Shown piece by piece: positions 39,394 to 49,000 of a stretch of DNA of 64,000 nt (its first letter is position 1; each line of letters begins with the position of its first letter). Under the pieces are notes generated by a model. It saw only the letters and a program-made list of their open reading frames with translations, was not told the origin of the DNA and did no database searches. Position numbers and translations under genes: made by a program. The DNA is from Pseudomonas sp. RIT288 (GTDB lineage: Bacteria; Pseudomonadota; Gammaproteobacteria; Pseudomonadales; Pseudomonadaceae): assembly GCF_000631985.1 (NCBI RefSeq), contig NZ_JFYN01000041.1, forward strand, positions 124,001-188,000, given 5' to 3'.

Positions 39394-39421
39394 GACAATA
39401 TTCAGCCAATATCCGAGCAAT

Positions 39422-39451
39422 AAAAAAGCCCCGAACCAGTCGGGGCTTTTT
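39422..39451 (-). terminator. Terminator of rpoS
   Basis: On the minus strand AGCCCCGA, loop CTGGT, TCGGGGCT followed by TTTTTTA. Confidence 0.92.
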
Positions 39452-39472
39452 ATGGGCGGGCGTCAGAGGCGC

Positions 39473-40483
39473 TTACTGAAACAGCGACTCGCTCGACAGG
39501 CCATTTTTCTCGAGGATTTCGCGAAGGCGCTTGAGGCCCTCCACCTGGATCTGCCGTACCCGTTCCCGGGTCAGGCCGATCTCCAGGCCTACGTCTTCCA
39601 GCGTGCTGCTCTCATGGCCGCGCAGGCCGAAGCGGCGTACGACCACCTCGCGCTGCTTGTCGGTCAGTTCCGAGAGCCATTGATCGATGCTTTGCGACAG
39701 GTCGTCATCCTGCAGCAGTTCGCATGGATCGGTCGGACGGTCATCCGTCAGGGTGTCCAGCAGGGTTTTATCCGAATCCGGACCCAGCGAGACGTCGACC
39801 GAAGAAACCCGCTCGTTCAGGCCGAGCATGCGCTTGACCTCGCCCACCGGTTTTTCCAGCAGGTTGGCGATTTCTTCGGGTGAAGGTTCGTGATCGAGCT
39901 TTTGCGTCAGCTCCCGTGCCGCCCGCAGGTACACGTTGAGTTCCTTGACCACATGGATCGGCAGCCGGATGGTCCGGGTCTGATTCATGATCGCGCGCTC
40001 GATGGTCTGACGAATCCACCAGGTCGCGTAGGTCGAGAAGCGGAAGCCGCGCTCGGGATCGAACTTTTCCACTGCGCGGATCAGGCCGAGGTTACCCTCT
40101 TCGATCAGATCCAGCAGCGACAGCCCCCGATTGACGTAACGCCGGGCGATCTTCACGACCAGCCGCAGGTTACTTTCAATCATGCGCTTGCGCCCGGCAG
40201 GGTCGCCACTTTGCGACAGACGCGCAAAATGAACTTCTTCCTCCGGGGAGAGCAGTGGTGAAAAGCCGATTTCGTTGAGATACAGCTGCGTGGCATCGAG
40301 TGCCCGAGTGTAGTCGATGTACTTGTGTTGTTTAAGTGAAGCGGATTGTCTGGATTTGGAACGAACGGAAGGTGGAGCAGCCCCTTCATCATTCGACATC
40401 GAAGATTCCGAATCGATGCCGGCCTCCATAAGGAGAACCTCATCGTCGATGTCAAACTCCGGCACTTCTTTACTGAGAGCCAT
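39473..40483 (-). CDS. rpoS: RNA polymerase sigma factor RpoS
   Basis: The 336-residue stationary-phase and general stress sigma factor. Region 1.2 starts near DATQLYLNEIGFSPLL, region 2 has NLGLIRAVEKFDPERGFRFSTYATWWIRQ, and region 4 has TLEDVGLEIGLTRERVRQIQVEGLKRLRE. Length is normal and there is no sign of the frequent laboratory truncations. The major rpoS promoter in Pseudomonas lies inside nlpD, which is directly upstream here. Confidence 0.99.
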   Translation of the reverse strand: MALSKEVPEFDIDDEVLLMEAGIDSESSMSNDEGAAPPSVRSKSRQSASLKQHKYIDYTRALDATQLYLNEIGFSPLLSPEEEVHFARLSQSGDPAGRKRMIESNLRLVVKIARRYVNRGLSLLDLIEEGNLGLIRAVEKFDPERGFRFSTYATWWIRQTIERAIMNQTRTIRLPIHVVKELNVYLRAARELTQKLDHEPSPEEIANLLEKPVGEVKRMLGLNERVSSVDVSLGPDSDKTLLDTLTDDRPTDPCELLQDDDLSQSIDQWLSELTDKQREVVVRRFGLRGHESSTLEDVGLEIGLTRERVRQIQVEGLKRLREILEKNGLSSESLFQ

Positions 40484-40588
40484 TGTTATAGTCCTTTGGT
40501 GAGTTCGACCCCAAGCTCAAGCGACGCCTTTATCCTTGGCAGCGCTGGAGCCTGTCCCCTCTACGCGACGGAACAGGCTGGCCTCAAA

Positions 40589-41470
40589 TCAACGTTTGGG
40601 CAGGAACTGCAGCGGATCTACAGGTTTACCTTGGCGGCGAATCTCAAAATGCAGTTTCACCCGGTCTGTACCCGTTGACCCCATTTCGGCAATTGTCTGT
40701 CCGACCTTGACCTGCTGCCCCTCCCGTACCAACAGCCTGCGGTTGTGTCCGTAGGCACTGACGTAGGTTTCGCTGTGTTTGATGATGACTAATTCGCCGT
40801 AGCCCCTTAAGCCACTCCCGGCGTAAACCACCGTCCCATCAGACGCAGCTAAAACAGGCTGTCCCAAATCTCCGGCGATATCAATTCCTTTATTCAAACT
40901 ACCGTTTGAAGAGAATTTTCCAATCAGAATGCCATTAGATGGCCATCCCCAGCCGGTCGGGGCCGGGCCCGGTGGAGGCAGCGGCGCCGGTGCCGATTTG
41001 TTCGCGACGGACGGTGCAGCCCCCGCAGCAGCGGCTCCGGAGCCGGTCACGGTGGTGGTCGTTGTGCCATTCGCCTGGCGTCGGATTACCGTGGTTTTGC
41101 TCGACGATGATGGCGCAGAACTGCTGTTGCTCACCACGGCCGTCGGCGTTGAACCGGTACGACCGTCAAAGCGAATTGTCTGACCCGGGTGGATCGTATA
41201 CGGCGTAGGAATGTTGTTCCGGGCCGCGAGGGCTTTGTAGTCCCAGCCGTAGCGAAAAGCGATGGAAAACAGCGTATCACCCGGACGGACTACATACTGC
41301 CCGGTCGTAACGGCAGGCCGCTGGGCCGCCGCGCTGTTGCGATCGACCACCCGCACGTTGCTCGATTTGGTGCTGGAGCAACCAACCAGCAAGGTGCTCA
41401 ATACAAGGCCAGTCACCAGGCGCTGAAAGCTCGTGTTACCCATACGCTGCGCAATGACTGTGAGACTCAC
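40589..41470 (-). CDS. nlpD: NlpD-like lipoprotein, amidase activator with LysM and degenerate M23 domains
   Basis: The 293-residue product has a signal peptide and lipobox (LSTLLVGC), a LysM domain (YVVRPGDTLFSIAFRYGWDYKALAARN), a low-complexity Ser/Thr/Pro linker and a C-terminal M23/LytM domain. In the latter the first zinc ligand is missing (NKGIDIAG in place of H-x-x-x-D), so it should be inactive as a peptidase and act, as in E. coli, to activate cell-wall amidases at the septum. The start is GTG 41470 with GGGAG upstream; ATG 41443 lacks a ribosome site. Confidence 0.93.
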   Translation of the reverse strand: MSLTVIAQRMGNTSFQRLVTGLVLSTLLVGCSSTKSSNVRVVDRNSAAAQRPAVTTGQYVVRPGDTLFSIAFRYGWDYKALAARNNIPTPYTIHPGQTIRFDGRTGSTPTAVVSNSSSAPSSSSKTTVIRRQANGTTTTTVTGSGAAAAGAAPSVANKSAPAPLPPPGPAPTGWGWPSNGILIGKFSSNGSLNKGIDIAGDLGQPVLAASDGTVVYAGSGLRGYGELVIIKHSETYVSAYGHNRRLLVREGQQVKVGQTIAEMGSTGTDRVKLHFEIRRQGKPVDPLQFLPKR

Positions 41471-41682
41471 CCGCCGCTCCCTTTGTGGTGGCTGAAATAT
41501 GTGGAATGCCGAATCGCGGCAAGTAGTGTCGCAAGTATAACGGGCCGAACTGGCTTTACCGTTAAAGATGCGAAAACGCTTCACGCACACGTTTGCCCGT
41601 GGACAATTCGTAGCGTTTAAACCATCGCTGCCGGTGTAAGACACAGGCCAGCGCAAGGAATTCAGCGCCCGCAAATAAATGC

Positions 41683-42360
41683 TCAGGCCAGCGGGCCATT
41701 GAGCAATGGCACGAAGCGCACCGCCCCCAGAACGTGACGGGAAAAGCCGTGTTCTTCACGCACGATCAGCATCAGTTGCTGCACTTCCCCCGAGCCGACC
41801 GGAATCACCATCCGCCCACCCGGTGCCAGTTGATCGAGCAAGGCCTGCGGTACATCGGTCGCGACTGCGGTGACGATGATGCCGTTGTATGGCGCCAGCG
41901 CCGGCCAGCCTTCCCAGCCATCGCCCCAGCGGAACACCACGTTGCGCAGGTTGAGTTCGACCAGGCGTTCCTTGGCCCGATCCTGCAGGACCTTGATGCG
42001 TTCGACCGAAAATACCCGCTCAACCAGTTGCGACAGCACGGCCGTCTGATAACCCGAACCGGTACCGATCTCCAGCACCTTGTCCAGCGGCCCCGCTTCC
42101 AGCAGCAGCTCGCTCATGCGCGCCACCATATAAGGCTGGGAGATGGTCTGGTTGTGGCCGATCGGCAGTGCGGTGTCTTCGTACGCGCGGTGCGCCAGTG
42201 CTTCATCGACAAACAGATGACGCGGCGTACGGCGGATCACCTCCAGCACCTTGGCGTTGGACAGGCCTTCTTCATATAGACGCTGGATCAGACGTTCACG
42301 CGTGCGCTGGGACGTCATGCCGATACCGCTGCGCAGTCTGTCTTCGTGTTCACGAGCCAT
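41683..42360 (-). CDS. pcm: Protein-L-isoaspartate O-methyltransferase
   Basis: The 225-residue enzyme methylates L-isoaspartyl residues in aged proteins using S-adenosylmethionine. The signature LEIGTGSGYQTAVLSQLV (about residues 95-112) and the family motif PIGHNQTISQPYMVARMSELL upstream are clear. It shares one base with the surE stop; a start at the internal Met (MTSQRTRERL) is possible and would shorten it by 14 residues. Together with SurE it is a stationary-phase survival gene near rpoS. Confidence 0.97.
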   Translation of the reverse strand: MAREHEDRLRSGIGMTSQRTRERLIQRLYEEGLSNAKVLEVIRRTPRHLFVDEALAHRAYEDTALPIGHNQTISQPYMVARMSELLLEAGPLDKVLEIGTGSGYQTAVLSQLVERVFSVERIKVLQDRAKERLVELNLRNVVFRWGDGWEGWPALAPYNGIIVTAVATDVPQALLDQLAPGGRMVIPVGSGEVQQLMLIVREEHGFSRHVLGAVRFVPLLNGPLA

Positions 42361-43109
42361 CAGCGCAGTTCCTCCAGCCAGCCGTCGAGACTTCTGAAGG
42401 CATCGTTGAAGGTGCGATCGAGCTGCAACGGCGTGATCGACACATACCCCTGCATCACCGCATGAAAGTCAGTGCCCGGGCCGCCGTCTTCGGCATCGCC
42501 GGCCGCGGCAATCCAGTAGCCGGCCTTGCCACGCGGGTCGACCACTTTCATCGGTGCCGCAGCCCGGGCGCGATGGCCCAGACGGGTCAGTTGAATGCCA
42601 CGAATATGATCGATCGGCAGATTGGGAATGTTCACGTTCAGCACCGTACGCGGCGGCAGATCCAGCCCGGCATGAGCCTCGACCAGTTTGCGCGCGAAAT
42701 GTGCGGCTGTCGCCAGGTTGTCCACCTGTCGCGAACACAGCGAAAACGCAAACGAAGGGCGCTCGAGAAAGCGCCCTTCGAGGGCTGCTGCCACAGTGCC
42801 GGAATACAGCACATCATCGCCCAGATTGGCACCGAGGTTGATCCCGGAAACCACCATGTCCGGCTCGCGCTCCAGCAGGCCGTTGAGGCCCAGGTGCACG
42901 CAGTCGGTGGGGGTTCCGTTGAGGCTGATGAAACCGTTTGCCAGGTATTGCGGGTGCAACGGACGGTCGAGCGTCAGCGAACTGCTGGCGCCGCTTTTGT
43001 CCTGCTCCGGGGCGATAACCACGCACTCGGTGTAATCCGCCAGCGCAGCATAAAGCGCGGCGAGACCGGGTGCGGTTACCCCATCGTCGTTAGAAATCAG
43101 AATACGCAT
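42360..43109 (-). CDS. surE: 5'/3'-nucleotidase SurE
   Basis: The 249-residue metal-dependent phosphatase has the N-terminal metal site MRILISNDDGVTAPGL (Asp8, Asp9), and VSGINLGANLGDDVLYSGTVAAALEG around residues 88-113 with the conserved Asn ligand. It removes phosphates from nucleotides in stationary phase. It overlaps truD by 13 bp and pcm by 1 bp. Confidence 0.98.
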   Translation of the reverse strand: MRILISNDDGVTAPGLAALYAALADYTECVVIAPEQDKSGASSSLTLDRPLHPQYLANGFISLNGTPTDCVHLGLNGLLEREPDMVVSGINLGANLGDDVLYSGTVAAALEGRFLERPSFAFSLCSRQVDNLATAAHFARKLVEAHAGLDLPPRTVLNVNIPNLPIDHIRGIQLTRLGHRARAAAPMKVVDPRGKAGYWIAAAGDAEDGGPGTDFHAVMQGYVSITPLQLDRTFNDAFRSLDGWLEELR

Positions 43110-44155
43110 GGGCTGTCCGTCTGCCCCACCGGCACCAGATCAACGAGTTCGCGCACCAATACGGTGGCGAAGCATCCGGCCGGAAGGACGAATTCCAGTT
43201 GCAGAATGTCAGGCTGGGGATAATGCCACGACAACCCGCCAATGGGCAGCCGCAGGATGCGACGTTCGTGGCTCATTCCGGCATTGATCAACCAATCGCG
43301 CAGATCCGCCTCACGCTCGGCAATCCCCTGCTCCAGATCATGGACAGCGCCAGCGGTCGGTGAGTCACCTTCGCCCCACTGCGGGCCGGTCGGATGCAGG
43401 TCGAGAATCGCCAGGCGCGGATCGCTGCATTCGGCAACACCCGCCGGGAAGAAACTGCGGCTGTCGGTGAATGCCAGCAGGTCGCCGACCTGCGCCTGCT
43501 GCCAGGTGCCGTCGGCAACCCGCGCCGCCAGCACTTGATTGAACAGAAAACTGCGCGCCGTCGACAGCAGCCGCGAGCGCACATTGCGCTGCTCGGGCAA
43601 TGCTTTGCGCGCCGCCCAGGCACGCGCATCAACGACGTTGCCGCCGTCATGGCCGAAACGCTGGGCGCCGAAATAATTGGGAATGCCTTGCTTGGCGATC
43701 AGCTGCAGACGCTGTTCGATCGCGTCCTTGTCGCCGGAAAACTGGGTCAGGCGCAAGGTGAAGCCGTTGGCCGAATGCGCGCCGCGTTGCAGCTTGCGCT
43801 TGTGACGCGTGGTCTTGAGGATCTTCAGCGTGTCGTTTTCCGCCGCCGACAGATCCGGATCAGCCTTGCCCGGCAGTTGCACGCTGAACCACTGACGGGT
43901 CAGCGCCTGACGATCCTTGAGCCCGGCATAACTGACGGTGCGCAACGGCACGCCCGCTGCCTTGGCAATTCGGCGCGCCGCCTCTTCGGTGTTCAGGCCA
44001 CGTTTTTCGACCCAGATCCACAGGTGTTCGCCATCGCCGCTGAACGGGATGTCGAGCACTTCATCGACCTGGAAATCTTCGGCGATGGCTTTCAGAACCG
44101 CAGTGCCGAGCGGTTCGCCATAGGCCCGCGGGCCGAGCAATTGCAGTTCGTTCAT
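43097..44155 (-). CDS. truD: tRNA pseudouridine(13) synthase TruD
   Basis: The 352-residue enzyme makes pseudouridine 13 in tRNA-Glu. The catalytic aspartate is Asp81 in AGLKDRQALTRQWFSV, the TruD signature; the insertion domain has NYFGAQRFGHDGGN. Overlaps ispF by 4 bp and surE by 13 bp. Confidence 0.98.
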   Translation of the reverse strand: MNELQLLGPRAYGEPLGTAVLKAIAEDFQVDEVLDIPFSGDGEHLWIWVEKRGLNTEEAARRIAKAAGVPLRTVSYAGLKDRQALTRQWFSVQLPGKADPDLSAAENDTLKILKTTRHKRKLQRGAHSANGFTLRLTQFSGDKDAIEQRLQLIAKQGIPNYFGAQRFGHDGGNVVDARAWAARKALPEQRNVRSRLLSTARSFLFNQVLAARVADGTWQQAQVGDLLAFTDSRSFFPAGVAECSDPRLAILDLHPTGPQWGEGDSPTAGAVHDLEQGIAEREADLRDWLINAGMSHERRILRLPIGGLSWHYPQPDILQLEFVLPAGCFATVLVRELVDLVPVGQTDSPCVF

Positions 44156-44625
44156 GCGCGCAGCAACAAGGCAACGGAATGCACGGCGATGCCTTCTTCG
44201 CGACCGACAAAGCCGAGCTTTTCGGTGGTGGTAGCTTTCACGTTCACTTGATCCAGTTCAACTTGCAGATCGGCGGCGATCAACGCGCGCATCGCTTCGA
44301 TATGCGGGGCCATTTTCGGTGCCTGGGCGACGATGGTGTTGTCAACGTTGCCGACTTTCCAGCCCTTGGCATGGATCAACGCGACCACATGACGCAGCAG
44401 CACGCGGCTGTCGGCGCCCTTGAATTGCGGATCGGTATCCGGAAAGTGTTTACCGATATCGCCCAGCGCAGCCGCGCCGAGCAAGGCATCGCTCAAGGCG
44501 TGCAGCAGGACGTCACCGTCGGAGTGAGCGAGCAGCCCATAGCCGTGTGCAATGCGCACGCCGCCCAGAGTAATGAAATCGCCTTCAGCGAAACGGTGAA
44601 CATCGTAGCCGTGGCCAATACGCAT
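44152..44625 (-). CDS. ispF: 2-C-methyl-D-erythritol 2,4-cyclodiphosphate synthase
   Basis: The 157-residue zinc enzyme of the non-mevalonate isoprenoid pathway. Metal ligands Asp8, His10 (GYDVHRF) and His42 (LLHALSDALLGA) are all present, as is the C-terminal TTTEKLGFVGREEGI. ispD, the enzyme two steps earlier, lies at 47847 and is not adjacent as it often is in enterobacteria. Confidence 0.98.
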   Translation of the reverse strand: MRIGHGYDVHRFAEGDFITLGGVRIAHGYGLLAHSDGDVLLHALSDALLGAAALGDIGKHFPDTDPQFKGADSRVLLRHVVALIHAKGWKVGNVDNTIVAQAPKMAPHIEAMRALIAADLQVELDQVNVKATTTEKLGFVGREEGIAVHSVALLLRA

Positions 44626-44668
44626 AAAAAAACGCCCCGATTTTTGTCAGGGCGTGATTCTACCTGCA

Positions 44669-45514
44669 TTAACTGCGCAGGGCGCGTGCGTGATGCTGCA
44701 AGTGGTCGTCTACGAAGCTTGAGATGAAGAAATAGCTGTGGTCGTAGCCCGGTTGCAGGCGCAACGTCAGCGGATGATCCGCTTGTTTTGCCGCTTGTTG
44801 CAGGGCTTCGGGCTTGAGTTGAGTGGCCAGAAAGTCATCGCGATCACCCTGATCGACCAGCAACGGCAGTTTCTCGTCGGCTTCAGCGATCAGCGCGCAG
44901 GCATCCCACTCCTTCCACTTGGAACGGTCTTCGCCCAGGTAACGGGAGAACGCCTTCTGCCCCCACGGGCAATCCATTGGATTGTTGATCGGCGAAAACG
45001 CCGACACCGACTGATAACGCCCCGGATTGCGCAGCGCACAGACCAGCGCACCGTGACCGCCCATGGAGTGGCCGCTGATGCTGCGTTTGTCCGACGCCGG
45101 GAAATGCGCTTCAACCAGTGCAGGCAATTCCTGCACGACATAGTCATGCATCCGATAGTGGCGCGACCAAGGTTCCTGCGTGGCATTCAGATAGAACCCG
45201 GCGCCAAGGCCGAAATCCCAGGCGCCATCAGGATCACCCGGCACGTCCGGACCACGCGGACTGGTATCCGGTGCGACGATGATCAGGCCGAGTTCGGCGG
45301 CCATGCGCATCGCCCCGGCCTTCTGCATGAAGTTCTCGTCGGTGCACGTCAGGCCCGACAGCCAGTACAACACCGGCAACTTGCCGCCCTGCTCCGCTTG
45401 CGGCGGCAGGTACACGGCGAACACCATGTCACAGCCGAGCACGTCGGAACGGTGGCGATAACGTTTGTGCCAGCCGCCGAAACTTTTCTGACAGGAGATG
45501 TTTTCCAGACTCAT
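44669..45514 (-). CDS. fghA: S-formylglutathione hydrolase
   Basis: The 281-residue esterase of the alpha/beta hydrolase fold hydrolyses S-formylglutathione to formate and glutathione, second step of formaldehyde detoxification. Nucleophile Ser150 lies in SGHSMGGHGAL; the Asp and His partners are in the DQGDRDDFL region and YDHSYFF near the C terminus. It follows adhC on the same strand with a hairpin between. Confidence 0.97.
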   Translation of the reverse strand: MSLENISCQKSFGGWHKRYRHRSDVLGCDMVFAVYLPPQAEQGGKLPVLYWLSGLTCTDENFMQKAGAMRMAAELGLIIVAPDTSPRGPDVPGDPDGAWDFGLGAGFYLNATQEPWSRHYRMHDYVVQELPALVEAHFPASDKRSISGHSMGGHGALVCALRNPGRYQSVSAFSPINNPMDCPWGQKAFSRYLGEDRSKWKEWDACALIAEADEKLPLLVDQGDRDDFLATQLKPEALQQAAKQADHPLTLRLQPGYDHSYFFISSFVDDHLQHHARALRS

Positions 45515-45535
45515 GTAAAGACTCCTACGCGGCCA

Positions 45536-45564
45536 CGGCTACAAACCTTCAAGGTCTGTAGCCG
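45536..45564. repeat. Intercistronic hairpin between adhC and fghA
   Basis: A 29-bp near-perfect palindrome (CGGCTACA ... TGTAGCCG) without a T-run. It may stabilise mRNA ends; no terminator features. Confidence 0.6.
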
Positions 45565-45576
45565 GGGCGCGATTGA

Positions 45577-46689
45577 TCAGAAATGAATGACGGTACGGAT
45601 GCTCTTGCCTTCGTGCATCAGGTCGAAGGCCTTGTTGATATCTTCCAGACCCATGGTGTGGGTAATGAAAGTATCCAGCGGAATCTCGCCGCTCTGCGCC
45701 ATGTCGACGTAGCTTGGCAACTCGGTACGACCACGCACACCGCCAAATGCCGAACCACGCCAGACGCGGCCGGTTACCAGTTGGAATGGCCGGGTCGAAA
45801 TTTCCTGACCGGCACCGGCAACACCGATGATTACCGATTCGCCCCAGCCCTTGTGGCAGCATTCCAGCGCAGCGCGCATCAGCTGCACGTTGCCGATGCA
45901 TTCGAAGGAGAAGTCGACGCCGCCATCGGTCATGTCGACGATCACTTCCTGGATCGGACGATCGAAGTCTTTCGGGTTGACGCAATCGGTAGCGCCCAGC
46001 TGTTTGGCGATCTCGAACTTGGCCGGGTTGATGTCGATGGCGATGATCCGCGCGGCCTTGGCCTTGACTGCACCAATGACTGCCGACAGACCGATGCCGC
46101 CCAGACCGAAGATCGCCACGGTGTCACCCGGCTTGACCTTGGCGGTGTTGAGCACCGCACCGATACCGGTGGTCACGCCGCAACCGAGCAGGCAGACCTT
46201 TTCCAGCGGCGCATCCTTGGCAATTTTCGCCACGGAGATTTCCGGCAGTACGGTGTACTCCGAGAAGGTCGAAGTCCCCATGTAGTGGAAAATCGTTTCG
46301 CCCTTGTAGGAAAAGCGCGAAGTGCCGTCCGGCATCAGACCTTTGCCCTGAGTGGCGCGAATCGCCTGACACAGGTTGGTCTTGCCCGACTTGCAGAACT
46401 TGCACTGGCCGCATTCCGGGGTGTACAGCGGAATCACGTGGTCACCGACGGCGACCGAGGTTACGCCCTCGCCGATCGCTTCAACGATCGCGCCACCTTC
46501 GTGGCCGAGGATCGACGGGAAGATGCCTTCCGGATCCGCGCCGGACAGGGTGTAGGCGTCAGTGTGGCAGACCCCGGAAGCCACCACGCGCAGCAACACT
46601 TCACCGGCCTTGGGCATGGCCACATCGACTTCTACGATTTCCAGCGGCTTCTTGGCCTCGAAGGCAACGGCGGCGCGCGACTTGATCAT
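45577..46689 (-). CDS. adhC: S-(hydroxymethyl)glutathione dehydrogenase / class III alcohol dehydrogenase
   Basis: The 370-residue zinc enzyme oxidises S-hydroxymethylglutathione to S-formylglutathione. Catalytic zinc ligands include Cys41 (SGVCHTDAY) and the GHEGGAIVE histidine; structural zinc cysteines are in CGQCKFCKSGKTNLC; the NAD site has GLGGIGLSAV. The start is ATG 46689 with GGAGAG upstream; a much longer open frame continues through the divergent LysR gene and is spurious. Confidence 0.97.
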   Translation of the reverse strand: MIKSRAAVAFEAKKPLEIVEVDVAMPKAGEVLLRVVASGVCHTDAYTLSGADPEGIFPSILGHEGGAIVEAIGEGVTSVAVGDHVIPLYTPECGQCKFCKSGKTNLCQAIRATQGKGLMPDGTSRFSYKGETIFHYMGTSTFSEYTVLPEISVAKIAKDAPLEKVCLLGCGVTTGIGAVLNTAKVKPGDTVAIFGLGGIGLSAVIGAVKAKAARIIAIDINPAKFEIAKQLGATDCVNPKDFDRPIQEVIVDMTDGGVDFSFECIGNVQLMRAALECCHKGWGESVIIGVAGAGQEISTRPFQLVTGRVWRGSAFGGVRGRTELPSYVDMAQSGEIPLDTFITHTMGLEDINKAFDLMHEGKSIRTVIHF

Positions 46690-46806
46690 GCTGACTCTCC
46701 AGTGAATCCATTGAATAAAAAAACCAGACCGGCAGTGTAGTACAGCGCGATCTGATGAATAATCCGGACAAAAGCAAAACATTATTGCCATACAGGGATA
46801 ATCCCG

Positions 46807-47703
46807 ATGTCGGAAAACCGCTGGGAAGGCATCGACGAGTTCGTCGCTGTCGCCGAATGCAGCCAGTTCACCGCCGCCGCAGAACGTCTTGGGGTTTCGT
46901 CCTCGCATATCAGTCGACAAATCGTACGGCTTGAGGAGCGTTTGCAGACGCGCCTGCTCTATCGCAGTACCCGTCGCGTGACCCTGACCGAAGCCGGGCA
47001 GACCTTTCTGCAGCATTGCCAGCGCCTGCAGGACGGTCGAGAAGAGGCCCTGCGCGCGGTCGGCGACCTGACCAGTGAACCGAAAGGCATGCTGCGCATG
47101 ACCTGCGCCGTGGCCTATGGCGAGCGGTTTATCGTGCCGCTGGTGACGCGATTCATGGGGCTGTACCCGCAACTGCGGATCGATATCGAGCTGAGCAACC
47201 GTCAACTCGATCTGGTGCATGAAGGGTTGGATCTGGCGATCCGTCTGGGTCGCCTGCAGGATTCTCGATTGGTCGCCACCCGCCTGGCGCCGCGTCGGAT
47301 GTATCTGTGCGCGTCTCCGTCCTACGTGGAACGGTATGGCCGCCCACACAGTTTGTCGGAACTGAGCCGCCACAATTGCCTGATCGGCAGCTCTGACCTG
47401 TGGCAACTGGAGCAGAACGGACGGGAATTTTCCCAGCGCGTGCAGGGAAACTGGCGCTGCAACAGTGGGCAGGCGGTGCTGGATGCGGCGCTGCAAGGGG
47501 TCGGCTTGTGTCAACTGCCGGACTATTACGTGCTGGAGCATTTGCACAGTGGGGCTTTGATTTCGTTGCTGGAGGCGCATCAGCCGCCGAACACGGCGGT
47601 GTGGGCGTTGTATCCACAGCAGCGGCATCTGTCGCCGAAGGTGCGCAAGCTGGTGGATTTCTTGAAGGAAGGGTTGGCCGAGCGGCCGGAGTATCGGAGC
47701 TGA
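46807..47703 (+). CDS. gfnR: LysR-type regulator of formaldehyde detoxification (GfnR-like)
   Basis: The 298-residue regulator has the LysR winged helix at the N terminus (SQFTAAAERLGVSSSHISRQ, then STRRVTLTEAG) and a C-terminal effector domain. It is divergent from adhC across a 117-bp gap, the same place as PA3630 (GfnR) in P. aeruginosa, an activator of the glutathione-dependent formaldehyde genes. The symbol is inferred from synteny and family. Confidence 0.85.
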   Translation: MSENRWEGIDEFVAVAECSQFTAAAERLGVSSSHISRQIVRLEERLQTRLLYRSTRRVTLTEAGQTFLQHCQRLQDGREEALRAVGDLTSEPKGMLRMTCAVAYGERFIVPLVTRFMGLYPQLRIDIELSNRQLDLVHEGLDLAIRLGRLQDSRLVATRLAPRRMYLCASPSYVERYGRPHSLSELSRHNCLIGSSDLWQLEQNGREFSQRVQGNWRCNSGQAVLDAALQGVGLCQLPDYYVLEHLHSGALISLLEAHQPPNTAVWALYPQQRHLSPKVRKLVDFLKEGLAERPEYRS

Positions 47704-47725
47704 AAGATGGATTGCCTGAACTATC

Positions 47726-47825
47726 GCCTTCGCGAGCAGGCTCGCTCCCACAGGGGATCGGCGGTGCATACAAATTCGGGGTCAGGCGCAAATCAAATGT
47801 GGGAGCGAGCCTGCTCGCGAAGGCA
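47726..47825. repeat. REPIN between the LysR gene and ispD
   Basis: Inverted copies of TGTGGGAGCGAGCCTGCTCG (47726-47752 and 47799-47825), same type as 21460-21549, between convergent genes. Confidence 0.92.
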
Positions 47826-47846
47826 ATCTGACAGGCGCCACAGCAA

Positions 47847-48554
47847 TCAGCGGCGATTGGCCCAGCGCTGACGCAACCACTCCAGGTCTTCCGGCCGGGT
47901 GACCTTGAGGTTGTCCGCTCGCCCTTCGATCAGGCGCGGCGCCAGACCGGCCCACTCCATCGCCGAGGCTTCATCGGTAATCACCGCGTCCGCCACCAGA
48001 CTGTCAGCCAGCGCCCGATGCAAGGCACCGAGGCGAAACATCTGCGGCGTATAGGCTTGCCAGATCACGCTGCGATCCACGGTTTCGAGCACACGACCGT
48101 GCTTGTCGACCCGCTTCAGGGTGTCGCGCGCCGGCACGGCCAGCAGACCGCCGACGGCATCATCCGCCAGCTCAGCCAGCAACTTGTCGAGATCGTCACG
48201 ACTCAGGTTAGGTCGGGCAGCATCGTGCACCAGCACCCAGTCTTCATCGTCGGCACCTTGCGCATGCAGATGCAGCAAGGCATTGAGTACCGACCCGGAA
48301 CGCTCCGCGCCGCCCTCGACCCGCTGAATCCGCGAGTCGGTGGCGCAAGCCAGGTTGGGCCAATAAGGATCATCAACCGCCAGACTGACCACCAGCCCCT
48401 TGAGGCTCGGGTGATCAAGGAAACAGCCGAGGCTGTGTTCGAGAATTGTGCGCCCGCCCAGTTGCAGGTATTGCTTGGGACGGTCCGCGGCCATTCGGGC
48501 ACCGACGCCCGCGGCAGGAATCACGGCCCAGAAGGCCGGCAGGGAATCGATCAT
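47847..48554 (-). CDS. ispD: 2-C-methyl-D-erythritol 4-phosphate cytidylyltransferase
   Basis: The 235-residue enzyme joins CTP and methylerythritol phosphate. The CTP-binding motif PAAGVGARMAADRPKQYL lies near the N terminus, and VHDAARPNLSRDDL and the C-terminal VTRPEDLEW are present. Overlaps ftsB by 4 bp. Confidence 0.98.
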   Translation of the reverse strand: MIDSLPAFWAVIPAAGVGARMAADRPKQYLQLGGRTILEHSLGCFLDHPSLKGLVVSLAVDDPYWPNLACATDSRIQRVEGGAERSGSVLNALLHLHAQGADDEDWVLVHDAARPNLSRDDLDKLLAELADDAVGGLLAVPARDTLKRVDKHGRVLETVDRSVIWQAYTPQMFRLGALHRALADSLVADAVITDEASAMEWAGLAPRLIEGRADNLKVTRPEDLEWLRQRWANRR

Positions 48555-48829
48555 TGCGCGAGCTGGTAAAGGGTTTCACCGTCCTTGACCATGCCCAGCT
48601 CATGGCGAGCCCGCTCTTCAACGGTCTCCATGCCTTTTTTCAATTCGCTGACTTCAGCGTCCATCACCCGATTGCGCTCCAGCAGGCCTTCGTTCTCGGC
48701 GTGCTGATCAGCAATCTGCTGCTTCAGCTCGGCGACCTGCGCCAGACTGCCATTGCCCACCCACAGGCGGTACTGCAGACCGGCCAGCAGCAAGAGCAAA
48801 ACGAGAAACAACCAGTAAGGACTGCGCAT
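48551..48829 (-). CDS. ftsB: Cell division protein FtsB
   Basis: The 92-residue bitopic protein has a membrane segment at about residues 5-22 followed by a coiled coil (ELKQQIADQHAENEGLLERNRVMDAEV spread over about 35-61). It forms the FtsQLB divisome complex. It lies between eno and ispD, as in most gammaproteobacteria. Confidence 0.96.
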   Translation of the reverse strand: MRSPYWLFLVLLLLLAGLQYRLWVGNGSLAQVAELKQQIADQHAENEGLLERNRVMDAEVSELKKGMETVEERARHELGMVKDGETLYQLAQ

Positions 48830-49000
48830 CGAATATCAGGTATCCAGTGAAAAAAGACAGCCACGCGAAAACTTTGAAACGTCTGATAGCACGAAGCCTG
48901 GAAGATCCAGGCTTGTGCATATAAGGCATCAGATTAGTGGCAAATCCATCGCTGTCACGACTTTTCCGACACAATCCGGTGTCTTTTTACCATTTACAAC

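Noticed and set aside
46690..47769. Upstream extension of the adhC frame
   Set aside because: It runs antisense through the whole LysR gene; the conserved enzyme starts at 46689 with a good ribosome site.
48894..48914. Hairpin between eno and ftsB as eno terminator
   Set aside because: Perfect stem but not followed by T residues on the minus strand; function unclear.
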